From WLWS01 sp965243105 (GTDB lineage Bacteria > Pseudomonadota > Gammaproteobacteria > Eutrophobiales > Eutrophobiaceae): DNA of 64,000 bases. Below, in pieces: positions 27,453 through 35,628 of the stretch (positions within the stretch are counted from its first letter, which is position 1; every line of letters starts with the position of its first letter). Under the pieces are notes generated by a model, which did not search any database, was not told the origin of the DNA, and was given only the letters and a program-made list of their open reading frames with translations. The translations under genes were made by a program, and so were the position numbers. The stretch is taken from NCBI GenBank assembly GCA_965243105.1, contig CBDEUC010000003.1, forward strand, positions 1,984,001-2,048,000. Reading direction: 5' to 3'.

Positions 27453-29614
27453 TGGCATTATCCAGAAGAGAATTCCTCGCGACCGGCGTTGCAGCGGCCG
27501 GCTGCCTTGTCATTGGTGTTGAATATTCCCAGGCTGAAGAGGCAAAGAAAAAAGTCCCCTGGCCCCATGCATCAGGCAGTGATTTTCAACCCAATGCCTT
27601 TATCCAGGTAACACCTGGCAACCAGGTCATTTTACAAATCCACAAGCAGGAAATGGGACAGGGAATTATGACTGGCCTTTCCACGATTGTTGGAGAGGAG
27701 CTGTGCATGTCGCCGGAGGAGATCGCCAGGGAATTTTCCGGTGTCCATCCTGACTTCATCAATCCCATGTTTGGCATGATGCTGACCAATGCCAGCAGTT
27801 CCATCATTACCTGTTATCAACCCATACGGGAAGCGGCGGCGACGGTGCGAATGATGTTACTGGAGGCCGGTGCCAGGAAACTCGGCGTACCACTTGCAGA
27901 ACTCCGTTGTGACCAGGGCATGGTTTACCACGACAAGAGCGGTAAAAAAGCAAGCTTCGGTGAGCTCGTTGAAATTGCGCAAACATTAGCCGTGCCGAAG
28001 GATCTGGAATTTATTCCGGCCAGTGAGTATCGCTACGTCGGCAAGGTACAGAACCGTCTTGAGGCGGTAGAGAAGGTGGACGGCTCAGCGATGTTTGGCA
28101 TAGACATGGGGCCGGAAGATGCCCTTGTTGCCTCGGTGTCCTACTGCCCGCATTTCGGTGGCAAGCTCAAGCGTTTCGATGCCAGCAAGGCAAAGTCCAT
28201 GAAAGGTGTGGTGGATGTTCTTGAGATTGAAAACGGTATCGCCGTGGTGGCTACCAATTACTGGTATGCGCAGCAGGCAGAAAAAGCACTTGATATCGAG
28301 TGGGATCCGGGCGAGTTTGGTAACGAGTCTTCCGAAAGTATTGCAGCGGACCAGGCTGCCATCCTTGACCGCGAGGAAAAGGCTTCCGGTTACCCGGTCA
28401 ATGACGGTGCCCTGGTGGCGGAATATACCGCTCCCTACATGGCTTACATGACCATGGAACCACTGAATGCGACGGTGTGGGTACAGGGTGACCGCGCCGA
28501 TGTCTGGGTTGGCAGCCAGGCGCCGGATGTTATGGGCGCGACAGCGGCACATGGAGCCGGCATCCCCATTGAGAATGTTACGGTTCATAGCACATATACC
28601 GGTGGCGGTTTTGGCAGGAAAAATGCTCCCGATCCCCACGTGCGTGATGCCGCGCAACTTTCAAAGGCAACTGGAAAGCCGGTCAAGGTGATCCTGAGTC
28701 GTGAAAAAGATGTTCAGAACAGCCGCTATCGACCCGCGGTGACCTGTCGCATGTATGCAGAGATGGACGGTAGCAAGTCAACCGCCTGGCGTTATCGACT
28801 GGTGACACCCAGCCTCGTGTACAACCTTTTACACACGCTGCGCTCTATACAGTTTCCCCATAACATGCCGGTGTCGGAGATCAGCAAGATCGCCACAGGC
28901 GCCATGGCAGAAGATCATGAAAATATCGAGAGTGCGCTGGAGACTTACTACAAGTTTGGTGAGGTCAAGGTAGATCAGCATTTTCGAAATGGGGGTGTTC
29001 CCGTATTTTTCTGGCGTTCTGTCGGTAATTCCTTTAATGGATTTTTTATTGAAAGTTTTGTCGATGAAATGGCGCACAAGGCGGGCATGGATCCCCTTGA
29101 ATTCCGTTTGAAACATCTTGATCCAAACAAGAATGCCTACAAGGTAACAAAGCTTGTTGCAGAAAAAGCCAACTGGGGCAGCACGGAACCCGGACGATAC
29201 AAGGGTATTGCCTTTGAATACATCAAGGAAGCCTACGTGGGCATGGTGGCGGAAGTCTCGGTGGAGAACGACCAGATCAACGTGCACAGGGTCTGGGCCG
29301 CTGTTGATGTGGGTATGCGCATTAATCCCGACATTATTACCACGATTATTGAAAGCTGCGTTATCTGGGGAATGAGTTCCTGCCTGCACGATGCGATCAC
29401 CATAAAGGATGGCAGTGTCCAGCAAAGTAATTTTAACGACTTTTCCGTGTCGCGCATGAACCAGGCTCCTGTCATCGAGGTTTACCAGGTCGATTCAGAC
29501 CGTAAACCAGTCGGCGCCGGAGAGTGCGCGGTTGGTCCGGTAGCGCCAGCCATCGCCAATGCCGTGTTCCAGGCAACCGGCAAAAGACTGCGTTCCCTAC
29601 CATTAAAAATATAA
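27452..29614 (+). CDS. Molybdopterin-binding large subunit of an isoquinoline-oxidoreductase-like molybdenum hydroxylase, Tat-exported
   Basis: 720 residues from the ATG at 27452, which overlaps the small-subunit stop. Residues 4-32 are a Tat signal (SRREFLATGVAAAG...SQA), so the heterodimer is probably exported folded. Cofactor motifs: KQEMGQGIMTGL (Q-loop), GGGFGRKNAPDPHV, VFFWRSVGNSFNGF, and the C-terminal GAGECAVGPVAPAIAN with the catalytic Glu. The length and architecture fit the single-chain IorB type. It hydroxylates N-heterocycles or oxidises aldehydes using water as oxygen source; the exact substrate is unknown. No cytochrome subunit follows, which is unusual for periplasmic members. 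Confidence 0.9.
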   Translation: MALSRREFLATGVAAAGCLVIGVEYSQAEEAKKKVPWPHASGSDFQPNAFIQVTPGNQVILQIHKQEMGQGIMTGLSTIVGEELCMSPEEIAREFSGVHPDFINPMFGMMLTNASSSIITCYQPIREAAATVRMMLLEAGARKLGVPLAELRCDQGMVYHDKSGKKASFGELVEIAQTLAVPKDLEFIPASEYRYVGKVQNRLEAVEKVDGSAMFGIDMGPEDALVASVSYCPHFGGKLKRFDASKAKSMKGVVDVLEIENGIAVVATNYWYAQQAEKALDIEWDPGEFGNESSESIAADQAAILDREEKASGYPVNDGALVAEYTAPYMAYMTMEPLNATVWVQGDRADVWVGSQAPDVMGATAAHGAGIPIENVTVHSTYTGGGFGRKNAPDPHVRDAAQLSKATGKPVKVILSREKDVQNSRYRPAVTCRMYAEMDGSKSTAWRYRLVTPSLVYNLLHTLRSIQFPHNMPVSEISKIATGAMAEDHENIESALETYYKFGEVKVDQHFRNGGVPVFFWRSVGNSFNGFFIESFVDEMAHKAGMDPLEFRLKHLDPNKNAYKVTKLVAEKANWGSTEPGRYKGIAFEYIKEAYVGMVAEVSVENDQINVHRVWAAVDVGMRINPDIITTIIESCVIWGMSSCLHDAITIKDGSVQQSNFNDFSVSRMNQAPVIEVYQVDSDRKPVGAGECAVGPVAPAIANAVFQATGKRLRSLPLKI

Positions 29615-29645
29615 GAACCCGGTACAGGGTTAAGGAGTCATTTCT

Positions 29646-30149
29646 ATGAGCTGGACCTTTAAATCTTTAATGGCCGCTGTGGGTCTTGTTGTTGCCCTGG
29701 TATCTTTTCCTGTTTCGGTTTTTGCCGAGAGTAGCGGCAAGCCCGAACTAACCGGACCGCCAATCACGCTTCTCACCTACGACCACCTTTATATGGACGA
29801 AGATGGCGAAACCCATTTCAGGACCGTCACCGTGGATTACAAGCGTTTCAAGTACGCGGATAATATCCCACCGGTCTGGGTTGCTCCCGATGGCAAGTGG
29901 AATGCGCAGTACGTGATGCTGGCTGGTAATTCGCCCGGCTGGGATGCGCGTCCTCTTCACCCCGCCCGCCATCGCCAGCTCTTTATCGTGCTGACCGGTA
30001 CCACCGCCTTTGTCGCATCCGACGGTGAAGAAAGGGAATACGGGCCGGGGCAGGTGATCCTGATGGAGGATGTGGGGAGTAAGGGGCATGGCTCTTTTGT
30101 GCCCAGTAAGGGGAATAGTATGGTGGCCATAATCCCGTTGAAAGATTAA
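29646..30149 (+). CDS. Secreted cupin-fold protein
   Basis: A 167-residue protein with an Sec signal (about residues 1-26, ending FAES). The mature part carries a cupin barrel: PLHPARHRQLFIVLTGTTAF followed by EYGPGQVILMEDVGSKGHGS, with His residues suitable for a metal site. It follows the large molybdenum subunit by 31 bases with an AAGGAG site, so it is probably in that operon. Being periplasmic like the hydroxylase, it may act on the product or bind the substrate. No catalytic activity can be assigned. Confidence 0.75.
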   Translation: MSWTFKSLMAAVGLVVALVSFPVSVFAESSGKPELTGPPITLLTYDHLYMDEDGETHFRTVTVDYKRFKYADNIPPVWVAPDGKWNAQYVMLAGNSPGWDARPLHPARHRQLFIVLTGTTAFVASDGEEREYGPGQVILMEDVGSKGHGSFVPSKGNSMVAIIPLKD

Positions 30150-30271
30150 AAACGGCTCTTTTTAATTCAATGCTGCGTTCTCACCATTTTCTAATGCTCA
30201 CGTACTTTCGTGTACGCTCCGCTTATAAAATGGCTCGTGCCTTGCCTGAATAAAAAATTGCTCGTTTTTAA
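30147..30271. repeat. Long imperfect inverted repeat (REPIN/MITE-like)
   Basis: About 57-base arms pair imperfectly around a centre CGTAC-TTTCGT-GTACG (30201-30216). The outer ends read AAAACGGCTC... and ...GCTCGTTTTT. Inside the arms, CCATTTTCTAATGC pairs with the complement of GCTTATAAAATGG. It fills nearly the whole 163-base gap between the cupin and acyl-CoA dehydrogenase genes. It would form a large cruciform or transcript hairpin and may also act as a terminator or mRNA stabiliser. No second copy was noticed in this window. Confidence 0.65.
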
Positions 30272-30312
30272 TAAGCGGTCTCACACGTCATAAATTTAAT
30301 CTGGAATTAATT

Positions 30313-31509
30313 ATGATTAGCTTTGAACTAACCGAAGAACAACGCCAGCTGGAAGATACCGTCAGGCGTTTTGCGCTTAATGAAATCAGGCCCGTGGCGG
30401 AAAAGTACGATCGCATTGCCGACCCGCGTGAAAGCTGGCCCACGGAAATCTTTCAAAAAGGTACAGAGCTTGGGTTTCATACCCTGCTGGCACCGGAAGA
30501 CTGTGGTGGTATGGGTGGCAGCCTGATGGATTTTTCAATCCTGCTTGAAGAACTGGCCTACGGGGATGTTGGTGTCGGTATGAGTTACATGGCGAGTAAC
30601 ACCACCGCGCGCCTGATCGGTGGCAAGGGTACACAGGAGCAGAAGGAACGCTGGTTGATTCCTTACTGCGATGCAAAGCAAGGGGAAGCCCGCGTATTTG
30701 GGTTCGGAGGTACAGAGCCATCCGGTGGTACAGAGATTTTTTACTACGAAGGTGAAACTTCCCACGGCGTGCGAACTACGGCCAGTAAAGATGGTGATAA
30801 TTACGTGGTAAAGGGACGCAAGTGTTTCATTACCAATGGCGGACACGCAGAGCTGTATGGGTGTCTCGCCCGTACCGATAAATCATCGCCCAACTTCCAG
30901 TCCTGCTCCATTTTCTTTGTTGATCCCAATCTTGATGGCTTTTCTATCGGCAAGATTGAAGACAAGATGGGTCATCGCCTCATGTCAAACGGTGAACTGG
31001 TTTTTGACGACGTGGTACTGAGCAAGGATGACATGGTGGGGGAAGAAGGCATGGGCCTGCCGATGATGATGGAAGTGTATAACGTTAACGGGGTAGGCAC
31101 CGGCGCGCTGGCGGTCGGACTGGCCCGTGCTGCATACGAGATGGCAGTAGAGTATGCCAGGGAGAGGCAGATCTGGGGAAAACCCATTACCCAGTACCAG
31201 AGTGTCAACAACCTCCTGGTGGATATGAAAATGCAAATCGAAGCCTCGCGCATGATGGTCAGGCGCGTGGCCTGGGCCGGTGATAATGGTATCCATGACC
31301 CGGATGTGCACCATGCCATGGCCAAGATTTACGCCACGGACATGGTAAAGAAAGTCACGGCAGATGCATTGCAGGTGCTGGGTGGTTCCGGCTACATGAA
31401 AGATTATCCTGCAGAAAAGTATGTCAGGGATTGCATGGTGATGCCTATTTATGATGGCACCAACGAGGTATTGCGTCATTTCATGGGCCTGGACCTGTAC
31501 AGCCAATGA
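30313..31509 (+). CDS. Acyl-CoA dehydrogenase
   Basis: A 398-residue acyl-CoA dehydrogenase. Motifs include EELAYGDVGVGMSYMAS, GRKCFITNGGHAELYG (flavin-binding loop), ALQVLGGSGYMKDYPAEKYVRD and the C-terminal MPIYDGTNEVLRHF with the likely catalytic Glu near the C-terminus, as in short/medium-chain types. It uses FAD and ETF to form a 2-enoyl-CoA. Its stop overlaps the start of the next gene (ATGATG), so it is coupled to the berberine-bridge-type oxidase. Substrate unknown. The middle FGGTEPSGGTEIFYYEGET segment is longer than in LiuA. Confidence 0.9.
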   Translation: MISFELTEEQRQLEDTVRRFALNEIRPVAEKYDRIADPRESWPTEIFQKGTELGFHTLLAPEDCGGMGGSLMDFSILLEELAYGDVGVGMSYMASNTTARLIGGKGTQEQKERWLIPYCDAKQGEARVFGFGGTEPSGGTEIFYYEGETSHGVRTTASKDGDNYVVKGRKCFITNGGHAELYGCLARTDKSSPNFQSCSIFFVDPNLDGFSIGKIEDKMGHRLMSNGELVFDDVVLSKDDMVGEEGMGLPMMMEVYNVNGVGTGALAVGLARAAYEMAVEYARERQIWGKPITQYQSVNNLLVDMKMQIEASRMMVRRVAWAGDNGIHDPDVHHAMAKIYATDMVKKVTADALQVLGGSGYMKDYPAEKYVRDCMVMPIYDGTNEVLRHFMGLDLYSQ

Positions 31510-33008
31510 TGAAAAAAACAGGTACTTCACGCCGGCAGGCGCTTAAAACATTTGCATCCATGACGGCACTGGGTGCTGTTAATTATCTACGATCACCTGC
31601 CGGGCTCGCGGCAACGGCAGAAGCAAACCCGGAGAAGTTGATAAACGGTTTTAGTGGAAAGGTCGTCAACAAGGATGATGCCAACTACGAGGCCTGGCGC
31701 CAGTCCATGGTCTGGCACCACTCAAAACCGAACCGTTTCCCCGATCTCATCGTGCAGGCAAAGGATGAAGAAGATGTTAAGCGCGCAGTAAAACATGCCG
31801 CAGCCAACGGTCACCGTATTTCAATTCATAGCGGTGGGCACAACTCAACGGGCTGCTCGGTCAGAGATGACGGCATGGTGCTGGATGTCGGTTCAATGGG
31901 CAATATAGAAATTGATGAAGAAGAAAAACTCGCGGTAATACAACCGGGTGTGAGAAGTATCCAGCTGATGGAAGCTGCACGTAGCAAGGGGCTTCACTTT
32001 CCCGTACCTCACTGTCCTTCTGTTGGTTTGAGTGGATTCACCACCGGTGGCGGTCTTGGCTGGAACTGGGGACCAACCGGTGGTTTTTCCTGTTTTTCCA
32101 TTGCCGCTGCAGACATCGTGACCGCGGACGGTCAATTACGACATGCAAGTCCAACGCAGAACCAGGATTTATACTGGGCCGTACGTGGTGCAGGCCCCGG
32201 CTTTTTTGGTGTTATCACGCGATTATGGTTAAGACTGACACCCATAGCCCGGGCCATCCACGCCAGTAATTACATCATTCCCCTTGATAAGCTGGCAGAC
32301 ACGGCCGAGATCTGTGACCAGCTGGTCAGTGTCAAAGACGATCGACTCGAGCTTATCAACCTGCTTATTCATAACCCGATGGCACCACCGGGGACACCAC
32401 CTGGAGATGCCAAGGCCTGCTTTGTGACCGCGTTTTCCTTTGGCAATACCGAGAAAGAATCCATTGCTATGCTAAAGCCCGTCACTGATTCTGGCCTGGG
32501 TAAGTTGAGCGTCGTCAAGGAAGAGAACCTGCCTTTTGAATTTGAAGGCTTGTACAACAAGTACTTCAGCCTCTCGGTCCCTGCAGGAATGATGGCAAGG
32601 TACAAGGTGGATAACGTGATGACCGATGAGCCCGGGAAAGTTTTAATGAACCTGGCAGAGCATTTTCGCAGGGCGCCGTCACCACATGCACATGTTCTGT
32701 GTGGTTACGGGGTGAATCCGAAGCTCCATAAAGATGCCTGTTTTTCCTCTATTGGCACCACTTACCTGGGCTGTTATGCCATCTGGGATCACGAGAAGGA
32801 TGATGATGCGAACTACGACTGGCTGGGTGGCTGCATGCCGCTCATGGAAAAGTGGGGCAAGGGGCATTATCCCAACGAAGTGGAACCTCGATACAACCCT
32901 GACCGCCTGAAGAACTGCTACTCACCTGAAGCCTGGGCAAGGCTTGAAGAATTACGCGCGAAGTACGATCCGCAAGGCGTATTTCACCACTTCCTGCGCG
33001 AAGGCTAG
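31506..33008 (+). CDS. Tat-exported berberine-bridge-type FAD oxidase with bicovalent flavin site
   Basis: A 500-residue FAD enzyme of the PCMH/BBE family. Residues 8-35 are a Tat-like signal (TSRRQALKTFASMTALG). The FAD domain holds H112 in SGGHNSTG and C170 in HCPSVGLSGFTTGGGLGW, the two residues that in this family attach FAD through both 8-alpha and 6-positions. The C-terminus carries the BBE tail (RYNPDRLKNCYSPEAWARLEELRAKYDPQGVFHHFL). These enzymes oxidise sugars, alcohols, alkaloids or aromatics with O2 or another acceptor. It overlaps the acyl-CoA dehydrogenase by four bases, and its stop overlaps tail-to-tail with the HDAC-like gene. Confidence 0.88.
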   Translation: MMKKTGTSRRQALKTFASMTALGAVNYLRSPAGLAATAEANPEKLINGFSGKVVNKDDANYEAWRQSMVWHHSKPNRFPDLIVQAKDEEDVKRAVKHAAANGHRISIHSGGHNSTGCSVRDDGMVLDVGSMGNIEIDEEEKLAVIQPGVRSIQLMEAARSKGLHFPVPHCPSVGLSGFTTGGGLGWNWGPTGGFSCFSIAAADIVTADGQLRHASPTQNQDLYWAVRGAGPGFFGVITRLWLRLTPIARAIHASNYIIPLDKLADTAEICDQLVSVKDDRLELINLLIHNPMAPPGTPPGDAKACFVTAFSFGNTEKESIAMLKPVTDSGLGKLSVVKEENLPFEFEGLYNKYFSLSVPAGMMARYKVDNVMTDEPGKVLMNLAEHFRRAPSPHAHVLCGYGVNPKLHKDACFSSIGTTYLGCYAIWDHEKDDDANYDWLGGCMPLMEKWGKGHYPNEVEPRYNPDRLKNCYSPEAWARLEELRAKYDPQGVFHHFLREG

Positions 33009-34105
33009 GAGAGCCTGTCCAGCAGCCCTTCACATTCCGTGATGCGTGCATCCTGGTGGGGTTGAAGATCCTGTCCGCCAAGTCCTCCAAGAAGCGGTTC
33101 AAAGGGATCTTCCACGCCGGTGGATATGCCTGACAGGGTTTCCATCACGGCAAGACCAAAGAAAGGCACGGTAGAACCGTTATAACCGCCTTCGTGGCAC
33201 ATGAAGATTTTTCCATCACATACCTGGTCCGCAACCGCCATCAGTTTTGTTGTCAGGCTACGGTAACCGTTACTGGTCATCATCTGTCGACCGAGCGGAT
33301 CCCAGGCACCGGCATCAAAACCGGAAGGCACGATAACAAGATCGGGCTTGTAAGCCGCCAGCGCGGGGACGACGACGCGGTCAAAGGCGGCCTCGTAAGC
33401 GCCAACACCGGAACCCGGTGGTAGCGGAATATTGATGTTATAACCCTCACCCTTGCCTTCACCACGTTCGTGCATGTGACCGGAGTCCGGTGGAAAACAA
33501 TTGTCCTGGTGAATCGATATGGTCAGTACGTCAGGATTATCCCAGAATGCTGCCTGTGTTCCGTTTCCATGATGGACATCCCAGTCAACGGTGGCAATTC
33601 GACCAAGTTTTCGAACTTCGAGTGCATGCATCGCTGCGAGGGCAGCATTGGCAAAGATACAGAAGCCCATGCCCATGTCGGCCACCGCATGGTGACCCGG
33701 TGGCCTGACCAGCGCATAGCCGTTGGCAATTTTCCCATCAAGCACCGCATCCGCCATTTCAATCACGCCACCAGCTGCAAGCTTTGCGATTTCAAAGCTG
33801 CCGCGACCCATGGGAGTTAGCATGCCGGTTTCCCCGGTATAGTCATCGTTCATGGAACGAATGTTTTCCAGGTGTTCCTTCGTATGAAATCTAAGGATTT
33901 CATCGTCCGTGGCTTCACGGGGTTCGACCAGCGTCAAGTCTTTTAACAGGCCACTGACATCAAGCAGGTTGCGAAAACGTCGCTTGGTTTCGGGATTCTC
34001 TGCGTGCTCGTAGGGCTGCACGGGATTGCCATAGGGAATAACACCTGCAAAATTGGGTGTGTGATGCCACATGTAAAGTTCGTGGTAGGTGAAGCCAGTC
34101 GCCAT
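33005..34105 (-). CDS. Class II histone-deacetylase-family amidohydrolase
   Basis: A 366-residue zinc deacetylase of the HDAC/acetylpolyamine amidohydrolase superfamily. Visible: VRPPGHHA (catalytic His pair), DWDVHHGNGTQ (Zn ligands Asp and His), SIHQDNCFPP, PSGFDAGAWDPLG (third Zn ligand Asp) and CHEGGYN (transition-state Tyr). In bacteria such enzymes remove acyl groups from polyamines or small amides rather than histones. Start ATG 34105 has AAGGAG upstream. It lies 10 bases after the amidase stop on the same strand, so the two hydrolases form one unit. Likely cytosolic. Confidence 0.9.
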   Translation of the reverse strand: MATGFTYHELYMWHHTPNFAGVIPYGNPVQPYEHAENPETKRRFRNLLDVSGLLKDLTLVEPREATDDEILRFHTKEHLENIRSMNDDYTGETGMLTPMGRGSFEIAKLAAGGVIEMADAVLDGKIANGYALVRPPGHHAVADMGMGFCIFANAALAAMHALEVRKLGRIATVDWDVHHGNGTQAAFWDNPDVLTISIHQDNCFPPDSGHMHERGEGKGEGYNINIPLPPGSGVGAYEAAFDRVVVPALAAYKPDLVIVPSGFDAGAWDPLGRQMMTSNGYRSLTTKLMAVADQVCDGKIFMCHEGGYNGSTVPFFGLAVMETLSGISTGVEDPFEPLLGGLGGQDLQPHQDARITECEGLLDRLS

Positions 34106-34115
34106 AATTCGCTCC

Positions 34116-35552
34116 TTAATCCAGGTGCTTGTCTATGAGAGGTGCATTCATTGGCCAGGGATATGCTTTTTCAAACTCCCGCGCCAGCTGTAACAATATA
34201 TCTTCCCGGCCAAATCGTGCAACAAATTGCATACCAATAGGTAAACTGCTGGCAGACTGTTGCAGGGGCAGGGAGATAGCAGGTTGCCCGGTCATGTTAA
34301 ACAGTGGTGTAAAAGGACAATACTTGAAAACATGGGTAGACCAGCCCAGGGCATCCAGCGAAGGATCATTCGCATTCATTTCACCGATAGACGCAGGCAA
34401 GCGCGCCAGTGTCGGTGTAAGCAACAAATCATACTCATTAAAAAACCGTCCGTTTGAGCGACAGATATTGTTGGCCACAGCCTCGGCCTTGAGCAAGTCT
34501 TCCGCACTCAAGGTTTTACCGTACTGGTAGCAAGCGAGCGTTGTACTTTCCAGCGTACTCTCGTCAACTTTCTTACCCATCATCTCTGCTACCATGTCAA
34601 CAAGAACGACAATATTTGCAGTCCATAGTACGTGAGTGGCCTGGAAGAAAGCATCCCAACTCATTTCAGGTGCGGCATCTTCAACATGATGCCCTAAAGC
34701 TTCGCAAAGTTTTGCGGTCCTGGTACAGGCTTGAATGACTTCCTGGTCCACAGGCGCTGAACCCCACGGATCGGACATTACAGCGATCTTTAACCTGTCC
34801 GGTACTTTTTCGAATGTGTCGAAATAGTTCCCAACTGGAGGGCTAATTTCAAAAGGCTCACCAATACCGGGTCCGTGGAGTAAATCCAGCAGTTGCGCCG
34901 AATCCCGAACGCTTCGTGTAACCGCAAACTCTACCGCCAGGCCACTCAGGGGCACGGCCGCATCGGGACCCGCCGATATACGACCCCTGCTCGGTTTCAA
35001 TCCCACGAGACCGCAGCAGGACGCCGGAATGCGAATCGAACCGCCACCATCGTTTGCGTGCGCAAGAGGCACAATACCGGCCGCAACCGAGGCAGCCGTG
35101 GCGCCACTGGAACCACCAGGACTGTGGTCCAGGTTCCAGGGGTTTCTGCTGGGGCCATTAACAATAGGTTCGGTGGTAGGGCAGTAACCGAATTCCGGAG
35201 TTGAAGCTCTACCGAGTACCTGCAGACCGGTATTTCGTATCCGGGACATGAGTTCCGTGTCATGGGGTGTGCGCATGCCCTGGCTAAGACGACTACCCAT
35301 CTCATAAAGGCTGCCTTCAGCGTGTAAAGCCAGGTCCTTGATTAAAAACGGTACTCCCTGGAATGGAGCGTCCTCCGCTTGTGTACATTCAAGGGCCGAG
35401 GGAAATGTTTCGATAATGGCATTTATCTCTGGATTCAAGAGCTCGGCGGCAGATAGCGAAGCCGCTGTTACTTCTTCTTTACTAACTTCTTTACTGCGAA
35501 TTAGCCCTGCGAGCCCGAGGCCATCGTATTTAACGTATTCACCGAGTTTCAT
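34116..35552 (-). CDS. Amidase-signature-family amidase
   Basis: A 478-residue amidase. The Ser-Ser-Lys triad is visible: Lys in VPFLIKDLALHAEGS, the cis-Ser and nucleophile Ser in HSPGGSSGATAASVAAG and NDGGGSIRIPASCCGLVG. ATG 35552 was chosen as the point where the domain starts (MKLGEYVKYDGLGL); two earlier in-frame Met add only six residues. No clear ribosome-binding site; a terminator hairpin for the upstream receptor ends 17 bases before it, so it must have its own promoter or depend on readthrough. It would hydrolyse a linear or aryl amide, feeding the HDAC-like enzyme or acting on a related substrate. Confidence 0.9.
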   Translation of the reverse strand: MKLGEYVKYDGLGLAGLIRSKEVSKEEVTAASLSAAELLNPEINAIIETFPSALECTQAEDAPFQGVPFLIKDLALHAEGSLYEMGSRLSQGMRTPHDTELMSRIRNTGLQVLGRASTPEFGYCPTTEPIVNGPSRNPWNLDHSPGGSSGATAASVAAGIVPLAHANDGGGSIRIPASCCGLVGLKPSRGRISAGPDAAVPLSGLAVEFAVTRSVRDSAQLLDLLHGPGIGEPFEISPPVGNYFDTFEKVPDRLKIAVMSDPWGSAPVDQEVIQACTRTAKLCEALGHHVEDAAPEMSWDAFFQATHVLWTANIVVLVDMVAEMMGKKVDESTLESTTLACYQYGKTLSAEDLLKAEAVANNICRSNGRFFNEYDLLLTPTLARLPASIGEMNANDPSLDALGWSTHVFKYCPFTPLFNMTGQPAISLPLQQSASSLPIGMQFVARFGREDILLQLAREFEKAYPWPMNAPLIDKHLD

Positions 35553-35568
35553 ACAAAAAACACCCATC

Positions 35569-35603
35569 AAAAAAGGGCAGTGAATACCAAGCCTTCACTG
35601 CCC
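35569..35603 (-). terminator. Rho-independent terminator of the TonB receptor gene
   Basis: A perfect 10-bp stem (GGGCAGTGAA 35575-35584 with TTCACTGCCC 35594-35603, 9-base loop) followed on the minus strand by six T. It begins 26 bases beyond the receptor stop, and is the clearest terminator in the window. Confidence 0.85.
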
Positions 35604-35628
35604 CGTGATTTTAAATAATTAAAACTAT

